From the NCBI RefSeq assembly GCF_900104065.1, contig NZ_FNLC01000002.1, positions 478,995-542,994 on the forward strand: 64,000 bases of DNA, given 5' to 3'. Shown in pieces: positions 45,039-54,555 of the stretch. The translations under genes and the position numbers were made by a program. Every line of letters begins with the position of its first letter. The first letter of the stretch is position 1. Source of the stretch: Natronobacterium texcoconense (lineage in GTDB: Archaea > Halobacteriota > Halobacteria > Halobacteriales > Natrialbaceae). The notes under the pieces are model-generated. The model was given only the letters and a program-made list of their open reading frames with translations. It was not told where the DNA came from and did no database searches.

Positions 45039-45788
45039 ATGACGGACACGTCGAATCGATCGGTCGAACGCGGGTTCGCCATCGTCGACGAACTCGCGGC
45101 GAACGGTCCGGGTCGCGTCTCGGAACTCGCTGAGCGACTCGAGATGCCCGTCAGCACGGTCCACGACTACCTCCAAGCGCTGGTCTCGACGGGCTACGTG
45201 ACGGTTGAGGGCAAGGAGTATCGGACCACGGCCCGCTTTCTCGAGGTCGGGCACCGCCACTGCCACCGCCTCGAGATCTACCAAGCCGTCCGCGACCAGC
45301 TCGAGACGGTCGCCGAAGAGACCGGCGAGCACGTGACCCTGCTGATCGAGGAGAACGACCAGGCGGTGATCCTCGCCGTCGAGGAGGGGCCGGACGCGAT
45401 CAACCTGTTCGCGTACCCGGGTGCGAGAATACCGATTCACGCCACGGCTCCCGGGAAGGCGATGCTCGCACACATGGACGATGAGCGAGTCGACGAACTG
45501 CTCGAGGAGGAACTCGTCGAGATTACCTCCCGGACCGTCACGGATCCCGACGTGCTGTCCGAGCAACTCGAGGAAATCCGCGAGCGGGGGTACGCGGTCG
45601 ACGAGGGCGAACGCATCGCGGGGATGGTCTGTGTCGCGGCACCGGTCCTCGACAAAGACGATCGAATCCGCGGTGCGATCTGCGTCTGTGGCCCACAGAG
45701 CCGACTCGACGAGTCGCGTCGCGAGGAGATCGCCGACGTCGTCCAGCGAGCCGCAAACGTCACGCAGGTCAACCTGGATTACGTCTGA
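45039..45788 (+). CDS. IclR-family transcriptional regulator
   Basis: A 249-residue protein. N-terminal winged HTH residues ~8-65 (GFAIVDELAANGPGRVSELAERLEMPVSTVHDYLQALVSTGYV); C-terminal IclR effector domain (HVTLLIEENDQAVILAVEEG, PIHATAPGKAMLAHM). IclR proteins answer to small organic acids. It is divergent from the glycerate kinase gene and likely controls it and the transport genes to its right. Start at 45039. Confidence 0.88.
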   Translation: MTDTSNRSVERGFAIVDELAANGPGRVSELAERLEMPVSTVHDYLQALVSTGYVTVEGKEYRTTARFLEVGHRHCHRLEIYQAVRDQLETVAEETGEHVTLLIEENDQAVILAVEEGPDAINLFAYPGARIPIHATAPGKAMLAHMDDERVDELLEEELVEITSRTVTDPDVLSEQLEEIRERGYAVDEGERIAGMVCVAAPVLDKDDRIRGAICVCGPQSRLDESRREEIADVVQRAANVTQVNLDYV

Positions 45789-45865
45789 GCGGCAGCGGCA
45801 GTGTCACGACCGATTCCGACCGACCGCGGAGTGAGTTTTAAGATGCTCGATTGTGAAGTCATTCC

Positions 45866-46066
45866 ATGGCATCCGAGAACGCGCCGGACCGATCGGTAGC
45901 CGATCGGCTGGTCGCTTACTCCTCCCGGCTCTACGAGGCGTACGACCAGGCCGACGCCAGGGTTCGAAGCTACACGCCCTACCTCGTACGAGCGATCGAG
46001 GTCGTGATCGCGATCGCGCTGCTGGCGGCGCTTGCCCACTGGATCCACTGGGTCTACATAGCGTGA
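45866..46066 (+). CDS. small membrane protein coupled to the CoA-transferase
   Basis: A 66-residue protein with a hydrophilic helical N-terminus (ADRLVAYSSRLYEAYDQADARV) and one C-terminal span (AIEVVIAIALLAALAHWIHWVYI). Its TGA overlaps the GTG of the CoA-transferase gene. No family recognised. It may anchor or assist a transport or enzyme complex. Confidence 0.6.
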   Translation: MASENAPDRSVADRLVAYSSRLYEAYDQADARVRSYTPYLVRAIEVVIAIALLAALAHWIHWVYIA

Positions 46067-47244
46067 CCCGATCGACGGCGTCACCGCTCGAGGGGGTACG
46101 GGTACTGGACTGTACGCAGATGCTCGCCGGCCCCTTCGCGACGCAGTTGCTCGCCGACCTCGGTGCCGAGGTCGTCAAGATCGAACGGGCCGGCTACGGC
46201 GATATCACGCGAACGACCGGCCCCACGGTCGGCGATTCCGGGATCACCGCGTACTTCGCGTCGCTGAACCGCGGCAAACGCAGCGTGGAACTCGACCTCT
46301 CGAGCGAGGCGGGCGCGGCAGCGTTCGAATCGCTCGCAGAGACGGCCGACGTCCTGGTCGAGAACTACCGTCCCGGGACGATGGAGAAGTGGGGGCTCGG
46401 CTACGAGGAGATCAGCGCGATCAACCCCGAGATCGTCTACTGTTCGATCTCGGGCTTTCTCGAGGGACCGTACCGCGATCTGCCGGCGTTCGACATGGTC
46501 GTCCAGGCGCTCGGCGGGAGTATGAGTATCACCGGCCAAGAGGACGGCCCGCCCGTTCGTCCGGGAATTCCCGTCGGCGACGTCTGTGCTGGGATGTACG
46601 CGGTCGTCGGCATCGTCACGTCGCTGTACGGCGGTGGCGGCGAGTACGTCGAGGTACCGATGTTCGAGGGACTGGTTTCGTGGCTCACGGAACGGGCCGG
46701 ACGGACGTTCGTCACCGACGAACCCTATCCGCGACTCGGGACGGCCCACCCCACGCTCGCACCGTACCGTGCGTTCGAGACGGCCGACGGCTGGTTCGCG
46801 GTCGCTATCGCGAGCGACAACGTCTGGGAGTCGTTCTGTGCCGCCATCGACCGACCCGACCTCCTCGAGGACGACCGGTTCGCGACGAACGACGACCGCG
46901 TCGAGAACCGCGAGCAGTTACGTTCGGAACTCGAGGCGCTGTTTCGCGAGCGCTCGAGCGAGAAGTGGTTCTCCCTGTTTCGTGAACACGAACTTCCGGG
47001 CGCGCCGGTCCGGAATACGCGCGAACTGTTCGAGGACGATCACCTGTGCGAGAGCGGGGTGCTCGACGACCTCGAGGTCGGCGGCGTCGAGTTCCCGTAT
47101 CCGCTCTGTCCGATCCAGTTTTCGGAAGCGACGACGCGGTCCGGACACGGACCGCCACAGCTCGGAGAACACACCGAAGCAGTCCTTTCTGCGGTCGTTC
47201 CCGACGCAGAGATGGATCGGTTCGTCGGCGACGACCGGTCGTAA
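46063..47244 (+). CDS. CaiB/BaiF-type (class III) CoA-transferase
   Basis: A 393-residue enzyme. LEGVRVLDCTQMLAGPFATQLLADLGAEVVKIE is the usual N-terminus, NRGKRSVELDL the CoA region, and the catalytic Asp lies in LPAFDMVVQALGG. It moves CoA between acyl groups (relatives use formyl-, succinyl- or mesaconyl-CoA). The start is GTG at 46063. It sits just before a TAXI-TRAP transporter, suggesting activation of an imported organic acid. Confidence 0.88.
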   Translation: MTRSTASPLEGVRVLDCTQMLAGPFATQLLADLGAEVVKIERAGYGDITRTTGPTVGDSGITAYFASLNRGKRSVELDLSSEAGAAAFESLAETADVLVENYRPGTMEKWGLGYEEISAINPEIVYCSISGFLEGPYRDLPAFDMVVQALGGSMSITGQEDGPPVRPGIPVGDVCAGMYAVVGIVTSLYGGGGEYVEVPMFEGLVSWLTERAGRTFVTDEPYPRLGTAHPTLAPYRAFETADGWFAVAIASDNVWESFCAAIDRPDLLEDDRFATNDDRVENREQLRSELEALFRERSSEKWFSLFREHELPGAPVRNTRELFEDDHLCESGVLDDLEVGGVEFPYPLCPIQFSEATTRSGHGPPQLGEHTEAVLSAVVPDAEMDRFVGDDRS

Positions 47245-47425
47245 CGGGTGGTCGGTCGGATATCTCGAGCGAGCGAAGCCGGTTCATGATGGGATCTCCG
47301 GGACTTCGCGAGGTTCACTCGACGCCAATTCGGATCTCGTGAATTATACGACAAACATACATTCTCGAATCTATCTCTTGGAAGAACATCCATTATTTCC
47401 GGAATTGTGCTAAATCCTTAGAAGA

Positions 47426-47433
47426 TTATAAAT
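47426..47433 (+). promoter_or_regulatory. TATA box of the TAXI binding-protein gene
   Basis: TTATAAAT is 30 bases before the ATG at 47464, so the transcript would start within a few bases of the start codon (leaderless). Confidence 0.5.
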
Positions 47434-47463
47434 GCTATAGTCACACAATCGGTTAGTGTTACC

Positions 47464-48600
47464 ATGCCAGACCGCAGTTCGAACAGGCGGACGTTTCTGA
47501 AAGTAACGGCCGTCACAGGTACGGTGGGAGTTGCAGGGTGCATCGGGGACGAAGACGTCGATCCGGACGAGGAAGATCCGCTGGACGAGGACGGCGACGA
47601 GGCCGACGCGAACGGTGAACCGGACGAGGACCGGGAACATCACATCGACGTCGGGACGTCGGCCGGTGGGACGATGGACGTCGGCCTCGCGGTAGAACAG
47701 GGTGTTGCGGAGGAGAGCGATACCCTGAGTTATTCGACGGTCGAGAGCCCGGGCTACGTCGGATCGACGTACCGGATGAACGAGGACGCCTTCGACGCGG
47801 CGTTCATCGACACCAACACGATGAACAAGGCCCAGGAGGGGCTGGACATGTTCGAGGAGGACCCGGTCGATCAGCTTCCCTGGCAGGGGATGTTGGCGTT
47901 CCCGTACAGCATCTACATGATGGCTCGCGACGGGACCGGCATCGAGACGTTCGACGACCTCGCGGGTGCAAGCGTCTATCCTGCCGAGCCGGGGTACTCG
48001 ACGCGCGCGACGACGCTGGACGTGTTCGAGCAGGACCCGATCGCGGACGTCTACGACGAAATGGACATCGTCGACATGGACGTCGCCGACGCGCCGGGTG
48101 CGATGGAAGAAGAGCGGATCGACGCTGCCATCGCTTACGGGACGCCGGGTATCGGCAACACCGGGTGGGTCGTCGAGTACGACGCTCGCGTCGACGTCCA
48201 CTACGTCGAACACACGGACGCACTGATCGAAGCGATCGAGCAGTTCCCGGGCGCCGGGCTCTCGATCTACGACGACAATCCCGGGGAGGAGTTTGCCTGG
48301 GATCAGGACATCGACACCGACGAGATCGCCGCGTGGGACCTCAACGTTACAGTTGCGACCCATCCCGAGACGCCCGACGAGGCGATCTACGAGCTGTGTC
48401 GCGTCGGTGCCGAACACGGCGATACCATCCGCAACGCCGAGGAACGGTTCACGCCCGAGAACGCAGAGGATCTCCTGCAGGGCGCACTGGACGATTACCC
48501 GTTCCACCCCGGCGCCGCCGAGTTCTACCAGGACGAGGGCGTCTGGGACGACGACTGGGTCGTCGGCGACCGAGATGAGGTCGGCGAGTACTTTGACTAA
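47464..48600 (+). CDS. TAXI-family TRAP transporter solute-binding lipoprotein
   Basis: A 378-residue exported protein. NRRTFLKVTAVTG is a Tat motif and GVAGC a lipobox. An acidic linker of about 40 residues follows, then the TAXI fold: HHIDVGTSAGGTMDVGLAVEQGV, the FIDTNTMNKAQ loop and SIYMMARDGTGIETFDDLAGASVYPAEPGYSTR. It captures an organic acid or related solute outside the cell for the permease encoded next. Confidence 0.88.
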   Translation: MPDRSSNRRTFLKVTAVTGTVGVAGCIGDEDVDPDEEDPLDEDGDEADANGEPDEDREHHIDVGTSAGGTMDVGLAVEQGVAEESDTLSYSTVESPGYVGSTYRMNEDAFDAAFIDTNTMNKAQEGLDMFEEDPVDQLPWQGMLAFPYSIYMMARDGTGIETFDDLAGASVYPAEPGYSTRATTLDVFEQDPIADVYDEMDIVDMDVADAPGAMEEERIDAAIAYGTPGIGNTGWVVEYDARVDVHYVEHTDALIEAIEQFPGAGLSIYDDNPGEEFAWDQDIDTDEIAAWDLNVTVATHPETPDEAIYELCRVGAEHGDTIRNAEERFTPENAEDLLQGALDDYPFHPGAAEFYQDEGVWDDDWVVGDRDEVGEYFD

Positions 48601-48623
48601 TTAGCGTCTTCCAGCCTCGCCAA

Positions 48624-48630
48624 TTTATAT
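48624..48630 (+). promoter_or_regulatory. TATA box of the TRAP permease gene
   Basis: TTTATAT lies 24 bases before ATG 48654, giving an essentially leaderless transcript and a separate promoter from the binding-protein gene. Confidence 0.45.
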
Positions 48631-48653
48631 TTGAAGCACGATACCACACACCA

Positions 48654-50807
48654 ATGAGTACCGAAACCGCAAGTCCCGAAACGCCGTCGGGAACAGATAC
48701 GCTGGCAGTGAAAGCGCTCGACAACGCCATAACCCTCAGTGCGCTCATTCTGTGGGCGATCGTTCTCTGGTGGGCGTGGACCCAGAACATTGGCCGAACC
48801 CAGTACGGCGTGTTGTTCCTCGGTGGCATCCTGGTAGTGTACATCATTTCAGAGGTGAAAGAAGCAGTCGCGGAGCAAGACTACCTCGATCTGCTGATCC
48901 TCGTTGCCTGTGGGGCAGTGATGGTAACAGCGACCATTTACATCTATACCGACTACGAGGCCTTCTACATCCGACGCCAGGGGTGGGCACCGGACCACGA
49001 GTACCGGCTCGCCTGGCTCGTCATCACGGTGATCCTCTATTTGACCTGGCGCTCGTACGGAAACGTCTTCCTCGCGCTCATCGGTGGCGCGATGCTGTAC
49101 GCGATGTACGGTTACTACGTGCCGGGTCTGTTCGGCCACAGCGGTCTGGATACGATCCACATGTTGCAGATGCTGATCACCGACCTCGCCGGGTTCTACG
49201 GCTCGCTCACACAGCTTACAGCTGCCTGGATCGCCCCCTTCCTGCTGTATGCCGGCTTACTGTTCGCGTTCGGGGCCTTTGACCTCATCTTGCGAATCGC
49301 GATCGTCAGCGCCAAGTACATCGAATCCGGCGTCGCCCAGACCGCCGTCATTGCAAGCGCAATTATCGGATCGATCAACGGTAGCTACGCCGCAAACGCC
49401 GGTATGACCGGTTCCTTCACCATCCCGACGATGATGGATGCCGGCCTCTCTGGACGAACTGCCGCGGGAATCGAGGGAACCGCCTCGACCTCCGGGCAGG
49501 TCCTCCCACCTGTCATGGGTGCGTCGGCGTTCGTGATGGCCTCGATGCTTGGAATCCCGTACTGGAACATCATCATCGCAGGGCTCATCCCCGCCGCAAT
49601 CCTCGTGTTTAGCATCCTCGTCGCCGTCCACTACACCTCGATCAACGAGATCGGGGGACAGGATATGGACTTCGAGGACTACTTCGAGTACGAGATGACG
49701 CGCTCGGACAAACTCGTACAGGGGATCCGATTCGGCGTCCCCTTTGCCGTCTTGCTCATTACGCTCGGGTACTTCCAGTATACGGTTATGACCGCAGCAC
49801 TTTACACCATTGTCACGATGGTAACTCTCGGGATCGCGACCCCCGTGTTGCAGTCGGGATACAACATTCAAACCGGTGCCAGCGAGTCGGCGTACGTCGA
49901 CGACGTCAATGGCGTCTGGTCTCGAGAGTGGTGGTCCCGCGGCCGCGTTCGTCCAGCCGTCCGGAAGGTCGGTCACGTCCGTCCAATCCACACGGTCCTG
50001 GGGACTGCTCGAACGATCCGTCGCTTCAAACCGGTTGAGACGTTCCTCGAGGAAGTCTCGAACACGATCCACGGGTTCCGTCGCGGGGCGATCATCCTCG
50101 CACCGATCGCGATCATCCTCGCCGCAGTCAACGGCGTCGTCGACCTACTGATGACCACCGGCGTCCCCTCGAGGATCGCGATCATGCTGATGCAACTGTC
50201 GGGCGGTATCCTGCTGATCGCGGTGCTGTTCGGGATGGGCGTCTGTATCATCATGGGCGTCGGGATGCCGACGGTGGCGGCCTACGTCATCGTCTCGACG
50301 CTGGTCGCCCCGACGTTCATCAACGTCTTCGAGGTGCCCGAACTGGCGGCCCACTTCATGGTCTTCTACGCCGCGGTGATGGCAGGCGTGACGCCGCCGG
50401 TGGCGATCGCGGTCGTGGTCGCTTCGGGAATCGCCGGCTCGAACTTCTGGCGATCCTGTGGGAAGGCGATCACGATCGCCGCACCGCTTTTCGTGTTGCC
50501 GATCTCCTTTATTTACCACCCCGAGATCGTCTCCACCGTGATCGACGCCCAGTCGCTGTTTACCGGCGCGCTCGTCATGGGCGGTTCGATCACGATCATC
50601 TTCGCACTCAACTACCCGTTCGAGTTGCGACGGCGATTCGGGCTGCCGCTTCGCTTCGGGCTGTTCTGGCTCGGCGCGTTCGTGATGGTCTACCCCGGCT
50701 GGATGCTGCAGGCAGCAGGGATCGCCCTGTTCGTTGCCACCTTCGTCAGCGTCCGCTACGTGGCCAACGGCTACGAACTGCCCGTTCCGGCGGCAATCGA
50801 GCGGTAA
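48654..50807 (+). CDS. TRAP transporter fused permease (DctQM type)
   Basis: A 717-residue permease with about 17-18 spans. The N-terminal four-span part corresponds to the small DctQ subunit, and the rest to DctM. Conserved DctM-like blocks are SIIGSINGSYAANAGMTGSFTIP, EGTASTSGQVLPPVMGASAFVMA, VGMPTVAAYVIVSTLVAPTF and MAGVTPPVAIAVVVASGIAGSNF. Such fused proteins typically pair with TAXI binding proteins, as here. It uses an ion gradient for uptake. Confidence 0.92.
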   Translation: MSTETASPETPSGTDTLAVKALDNAITLSALILWAIVLWWAWTQNIGRTQYGVLFLGGILVVYIISEVKEAVAEQDYLDLLILVACGAVMVTATIYIYTDYEAFYIRRQGWAPDHEYRLAWLVITVILYLTWRSYGNVFLALIGGAMLYAMYGYYVPGLFGHSGLDTIHMLQMLITDLAGFYGSLTQLTAAWIAPFLLYAGLLFAFGAFDLILRIAIVSAKYIESGVAQTAVIASAIIGSINGSYAANAGMTGSFTIPTMMDAGLSGRTAAGIEGTASTSGQVLPPVMGASAFVMASMLGIPYWNIIIAGLIPAAILVFSILVAVHYTSINEIGGQDMDFEDYFEYEMTRSDKLVQGIRFGVPFAVLLITLGYFQYTVMTAALYTIVTMVTLGIATPVLQSGYNIQTGASESAYVDDVNGVWSREWWSRGRVRPAVRKVGHVRPIHTVLGTARTIRRFKPVETFLEEVSNTIHGFRRGAIILAPIAIILAAVNGVVDLLMTTGVPSRIAIMLMQLSGGILLIAVLFGMGVCIIMGVGMPTVAAYVIVSTLVAPTFINVFEVPELAAHFMVFYAAVMAGVTPPVAIAVVVASGIAGSNFWRSCGKAITIAAPLFVLPISFIYHPEIVSTVIDAQSLFTGALVMGGSITIIFALNYPFELRRRFGLPLRFGLFWLGAFVMVYPGWMLQAAGIALFVATFVSVRYVANGYELPVPAAIER

Positions 50808-50855
50808 ACTCTCTTTTCGCGCTCTCGTCTCACCTGTGATTTCGTACGCGAGACG

Positions 50856-52070
50856 TCAGAAGCGACGAGCCGAGACGACGAGCGTGGCACTTGCGAGCAG
50901 CGAGACGATCAGTCCGCCGAAGGCGACGCCGTACGTACTCAGCTCCGCGATGAACCCGACGTAGGCTGGGCCGAGGCTCCCGATTCCCATGTAAATCGTC
51001 CTGAAGCTCCCGACGTCGGCGCCTGCGCTCGAATCAGGTAACGTGGACATCACGTGTGCGAGCAGGGGCGGCGTCACGGACATGAGTCCGATCGCGAAGA
51101 GCACGACGGCCCCGAGCAGAGTCCACGTCGATTGGGCGAAACCGAGCGCCACCAGCCCCGCTGCACCGATCGTGAGCGCACAGACTGCAGTCCGAAGTCG
51201 TCCGAACCGGTCGCCGAGGTTCCCCGAGATCGGTTTCATCACTATCCCGACGAGAAAGAGCGACGCGAACGCAGTCGCTGCCAGTCCCGCGGACAGTCCC
51301 TTTTCGGACTGGAGGAACGTCGGAAGAAAGCTGACAGCACCCTGCCAGGTGAGAAAGAACAGACAGAACGCAAGAATCAGCCGCTGGCTTTCGCGGCCGA
51401 AGACGACCCGCTCCAGGGTCTCCCGGACGTCGAAACCCACTCGTGACAGGGCGTACGGTTCGTCGTTCCAGGTGTGAATCAGGAAAGACGTAGCGACGGC
51501 GAGGACGATGACCGGTGGAAAGGCCAGTCGCCACTCGCCGGTCGCGAGGGCTGCGGCCGCCAGCCCCGCCGACAGTCCACCGCCGATGTCCCAGAACGCA
51601 GTGTAGATACCGAACGCTCTCCCCTGCCGTTCCCCGTACAGCTCCGACAGTAACGTGTAACCGGTCGCCGGATACGTCCCGGAACATAGCCCCAGGACGC
51701 CGACGCCGATCAGGTAGCCCACGAACGTGGTCGACGCCGTCACGATGGCGAATCCGGCGACGAACCCAGCTAGTCCGAACACGAGAACCGTCTTGCGACC
51801 GGTCACGTCCGACACCCGTCCACCGGGGTACTGCCCGAGCGCGTTCAGCCCCCACATGACCGACAGTCCGAGCCCCGCCTGAAACGGCGAAATTTCCAGG
51901 TCGGCGATGATAGCCGGCAACAGCGGTGCCATGACGAGCAGTCCGACAGCGATCGTTCCGAACCCGCCCGACACCGCCGCGAGGACGCGAGTCCGATTCT
52001 CGCTGCGCACGTTCCCGGTACCGTCGCTCTCGAGGCTGTCACTCGAGGGCGGATCGCCGTCACCCATCAC
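50856..52070 (-). CDS. MFS transporter
   Basis: A 404-residue protein with 12 spans. The loop 2-3 motif is NALGQYPGGRVSDVTGRKTVLVFG; a second copy is VMKPISGNLGDRFGRLRTAVCAL. It likely transports an organic acid or sugar acid, since it is next to two acid-sugar dehydratase genes on the same strand. Its own substrate is unknown. Confidence 0.85.
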   Translation of the reverse strand: MMGDGDPPSSDSLESDGTGNVRSENRTRVLAAVSGGFGTIAVGLLVMAPLLPAIIADLEISPFQAGLGLSVMWGLNALGQYPGGRVSDVTGRKTVLVFGLAGFVAGFAIVTASTTFVGYLIGVGVLGLCSGTYPATGYTLLSELYGERQGRAFGIYTAFWDIGGGLSAGLAAAALATGEWRLAFPPVIVLAVATSFLIHTWNDEPYALSRVGFDVRETLERVVFGRESQRLILAFCLFFLTWQGAVSFLPTFLQSEKGLSAGLAATAFASLFLVGIVMKPISGNLGDRFGRLRTAVCALTIGAAGLVALGFAQSTWTLLGAVVLFAIGLMSVTPPLLAHVMSTLPDSSAGADVGSFRTIYMGIGSLGPAYVGFIAELSTYGVAFGGLIVSLLASATLVVSARRF

Positions 52071-52089
52071 TCGAATCGGTGTTCGACGA

Positions 52090-53307
52090 TCAGAATCCCT
52101 CCGTTCCCTCGAGTCGATGCTCTTCGGCGACGTCTTCGTCGAGTTCGACGCCGAGTCCCGGCTCTTCGGGCACCTCGATGTAGCCGTCCTGGATCAGCGG
52201 CTCCTCGCGCTCTATCAGGTCGTCCCACCAGTCGACCTCGAGTGCGTGATACTCGAGAACGTCGAAGTTCGGGATCACAGCGCCGAGGTGGACGCAGGCC
52301 ATCGTTCCGATTGGGCTACAGACGTTGTGTGGCGAGAGCGGGATGTAATTCTCCTCGGCGCGATCGGCGATCCGCATCGTCTCGCCGAGACCGCCGACGG
52401 TGGTCGGATCGGGCGTGACGACGTCGACGCCGTGGTCGTAGAGTAACTCGGAGAACTCGTGGACGCGAAATCGGTTCTCGCCGGTCGCGACGGGTGTTTT
52501 CGTCGCCTTCGTGACTTCTTTCTGCGCGCCCATATTCTCCGGTGGAACCAGGTCCTCGAGCCACATGAGATCGTAGGGCTCGAGTTCGTGGGCGAGTCGT
52601 TTCGCGCTCTCGACGGTGTAGTCCCAGTGACAGTCGAACGCGAGGTCGACGTCGTCGCCGATCTCCTCGCGGACGGCCTCGACGATCTCGCGTTTGTCGG
52701 AGACGGCGTCGTTCGTCAGCCGCCCGTTGAACGGATCGGGTTCGTTGTCCATCTCGAGGTCGAGGTCGAACTTCAGCGCGGTAAAGCCCATGTCGACGAC
52801 GCGGCGTGCCTCGCGGGCGTACGATTCCGGCGAGTACGCCTCGGCGTCGGCGTACTCGGTGTAGCCGTCGTCGACGGCGTAGGCCTCGCCAGCGTGACAG
52901 TCGCAGTAGATTCGTACCTCGTCGCGGAACTTGCCGCCCAGTAGCTGGTAGACGGGTACCTCGAGGACCTTCCCGGCGATATCCCACAGCGCGATTTCGA
53001 TGCCCGAGGCGGCAGTCACGACCTTGCCGGTCGTCCCGCCGTGGCCGGACATCTCCTGGATTATTCGTCGGTAGAGCCGCTGGACGTCCAGCGGGTTCTC
53101 GCCGAGCAGGAACCGCTCGGTGTACTCGACGAGTTCGGGGACACCGCCGCCGCGGTAGGCCTCGCCGATACCGGTGACGCCGGCGTCGGTCTCGATCTGG
53201 ATTAGGTTCCACTCGAAGTTGCCGTCGACGACACAGGTCCGGATATCGGTAATCTCGACCTCGCGGTCGTCGGCGCGGTTCGTGATCTGATTGGAGAAGT
53301 CTTTCAT
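52090..53307 (-). CDS. mandelate racemase/enolase-superfamily acid-sugar dehydratase (1)
   Basis: A 405-residue enzyme with an N-terminal capping domain and a barrel. Expected metal ligands are Asp in LAFDCHWDY, Glu in MWLEDLVP and Glu in VATGENRF; the general-base pair is Asp in VVTPDPTT and His in PLSPHNVCSP. A KFD segment (ALKFDLD) on strand 2 replaces the KxK of mandelate racemase, as in several sugar-acid dehydratases. It probably removes water from an aldonate to give a 2-keto-3-deoxy acid. Its start overlaps the next gene's stop. Confidence 0.85.
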   Translation of the reverse strand: MKDFSNQITNRADDREVEITDIRTCVVDGNFEWNLIQIETDAGVTGIGEAYRGGGVPELVEYTERFLLGENPLDVQRLYRRIIQEMSGHGGTTGKVVTAASGIEIALWDIAGKVLEVPVYQLLGGKFRDEVRIYCDCHAGEAYAVDDGYTEYADAEAYSPESYAREARRVVDMGFTALKFDLDLEMDNEPDPFNGRLTNDAVSDKREIVEAVREEIGDDVDLAFDCHWDYTVESAKRLAHELEPYDLMWLEDLVPPENMGAQKEVTKATKTPVATGENRFRVHEFSELLYDHGVDVVTPDPTTVGGLGETMRIADRAEENYIPLSPHNVCSPIGTMACVHLGAVIPNFDVLEYHALEVDWWDDLIEREEPLIQDGYIEVPEEPGLGVELDEDVAEEHRLEGTEGF

Positions 53308-54419
53308 TGCTCTGGTATTGCGAACTGCTCGACCGCAGCCTCGTCCAGTTCGACGCCGTGTCCCGGCCGTTCCGGGAGTTCGATCTGTCCGTCCTCGTCG
53401 GGTACGAGCGGTTCCTCGACGACGTCGTCGAACACTTTCACGTCCATGTCCCGGTAGAAGTACTCGACCCACAGCGCGTTCTCGATCGCACCGACCAGCG
53501 ACGCGTGGAGGTTCCAGTTGTAGTGGGGTGCGATCGGCACGTCGAGCGCGGCCGCATAGTGGGCGATCTTCAGCCACTCCGTGATACCGCCACAGACCGT
53601 CACGTCGGGCTGGAGGATGTCCGCCGCGCCGTCGCTGTACAGGCGCTCGAAGTCGTACCGTGGCCCCTCGAGTTCGCCTGTCGCCACCGGGTACGGAATC
53701 GTCCGGTTGAGTTCGGTCATCGCCTCGACGCTGTCGATCATCACCGGTTCCTCGATGAAGTAGGGGTCGTAGGGCTCGAATGCGCGACAGGCCCTGATCG
53801 CCTCGGTTGCAGTCGACCAGGCGCCGTTGGCGTCGAGCAGGAGGGTTCGATCGTCGCCGATTTCGTCGCGGACGGCCGCGACGCGGTCCACTTCTTCGGG
53901 AGTCGACCGACGACCGACCTTCATCTTGACGACGTCGTGGCCCTCGTCGACGTATCGACGCATCTCCTCGCGCAACCCCTCGTGGCCCTTCTCCTCGCGG
54001 TAGTAGCCGCCGCTCGCGTAGGACGGCACTTCGTCGGCGTGACCGCCGAGTAGCTTGTACAGCGGCTGGTCGGCCGCTTTCGCCTTCAGATCCCACAGCG
54101 CGATGTCGACCGTCGAGATCGCACGCAGGAGCAGGCCCGAGCGACCGATCTGGACGGTTCCGTCGTACATCTCGCGCCACAGGCGTTCGGTGTCCCGCGG
54201 ATCCTCGCCCTCGAGCATCGGTGCGAGCAGCGACTCGACGGCCTCGGCGATCAGCTCAGCCCCCTCGTAGCCCAGCGAGTAGCCGACGCCCTCGAGTCCC
54301 TCGTCTGTTCGAACGTAGGTGATCGCGTGGTCCCGATAGGTCAGCGTCCGGGTCGCGAACGAAACCGGTTCCTCGAGCGGAATCCGTATCGGGACGCTCT
54401 CTATTGCTGTGATCTCCAC
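53304..54419 (-). CDS. mandelate racemase/enolase-superfamily acid-sugar dehydratase (2)
   Basis: A 371-residue enzyme of the mandelate racemase subgroup with KMK on strand 2 (DVVKMKVG). Metal ligands are Asp in LLLDANGAW, Glu in YFIEEPVMI and Glu in VATGELEGP; Asp in ILQPDVTVCGG and His in IAPHYNWNLH form the base dyad. It is likely a dehydratase or epimerase for a second stereoisomer in the same pathway. It is encoded upstream of dehydratase 1 in one operon. Confidence 0.85.
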   Translation of the reverse strand: MEITAIESVPIRIPLEEPVSFATRTLTYRDHAITYVRTDEGLEGVGYSLGYEGAELIAEAVESLLAPMLEGEDPRDTERLWREMYDGTVQIGRSGLLLRAISTVDIALWDLKAKAADQPLYKLLGGHADEVPSYASGGYYREEKGHEGLREEMRRYVDEGHDVVKMKVGRRSTPEEVDRVAAVRDEIGDDRTLLLDANGAWSTATEAIRACRAFEPYDPYFIEEPVMIDSVEAMTELNRTIPYPVATGELEGPRYDFERLYSDGAADILQPDVTVCGGITEWLKIAHYAAALDVPIAPHYNWNLHASLVGAIENALWVEYFYRDMDVKVFDDVVEEPLVPDEDGQIELPERPGHGVELDEAAVEQFAIPEQ

Positions 54420-54555
54420 ACGCTTCCCACCACGAGGACGGTAAAAAAGGATACACCGCGGTCGGCCGGCTCGCGCCGTCGGCGAGCGCGGAAAGGGGTC
54501 ACTACCGAGAGAACCGATTCGGAAACGACCGCGTTCCGGCCGACAGGAGGACCGA

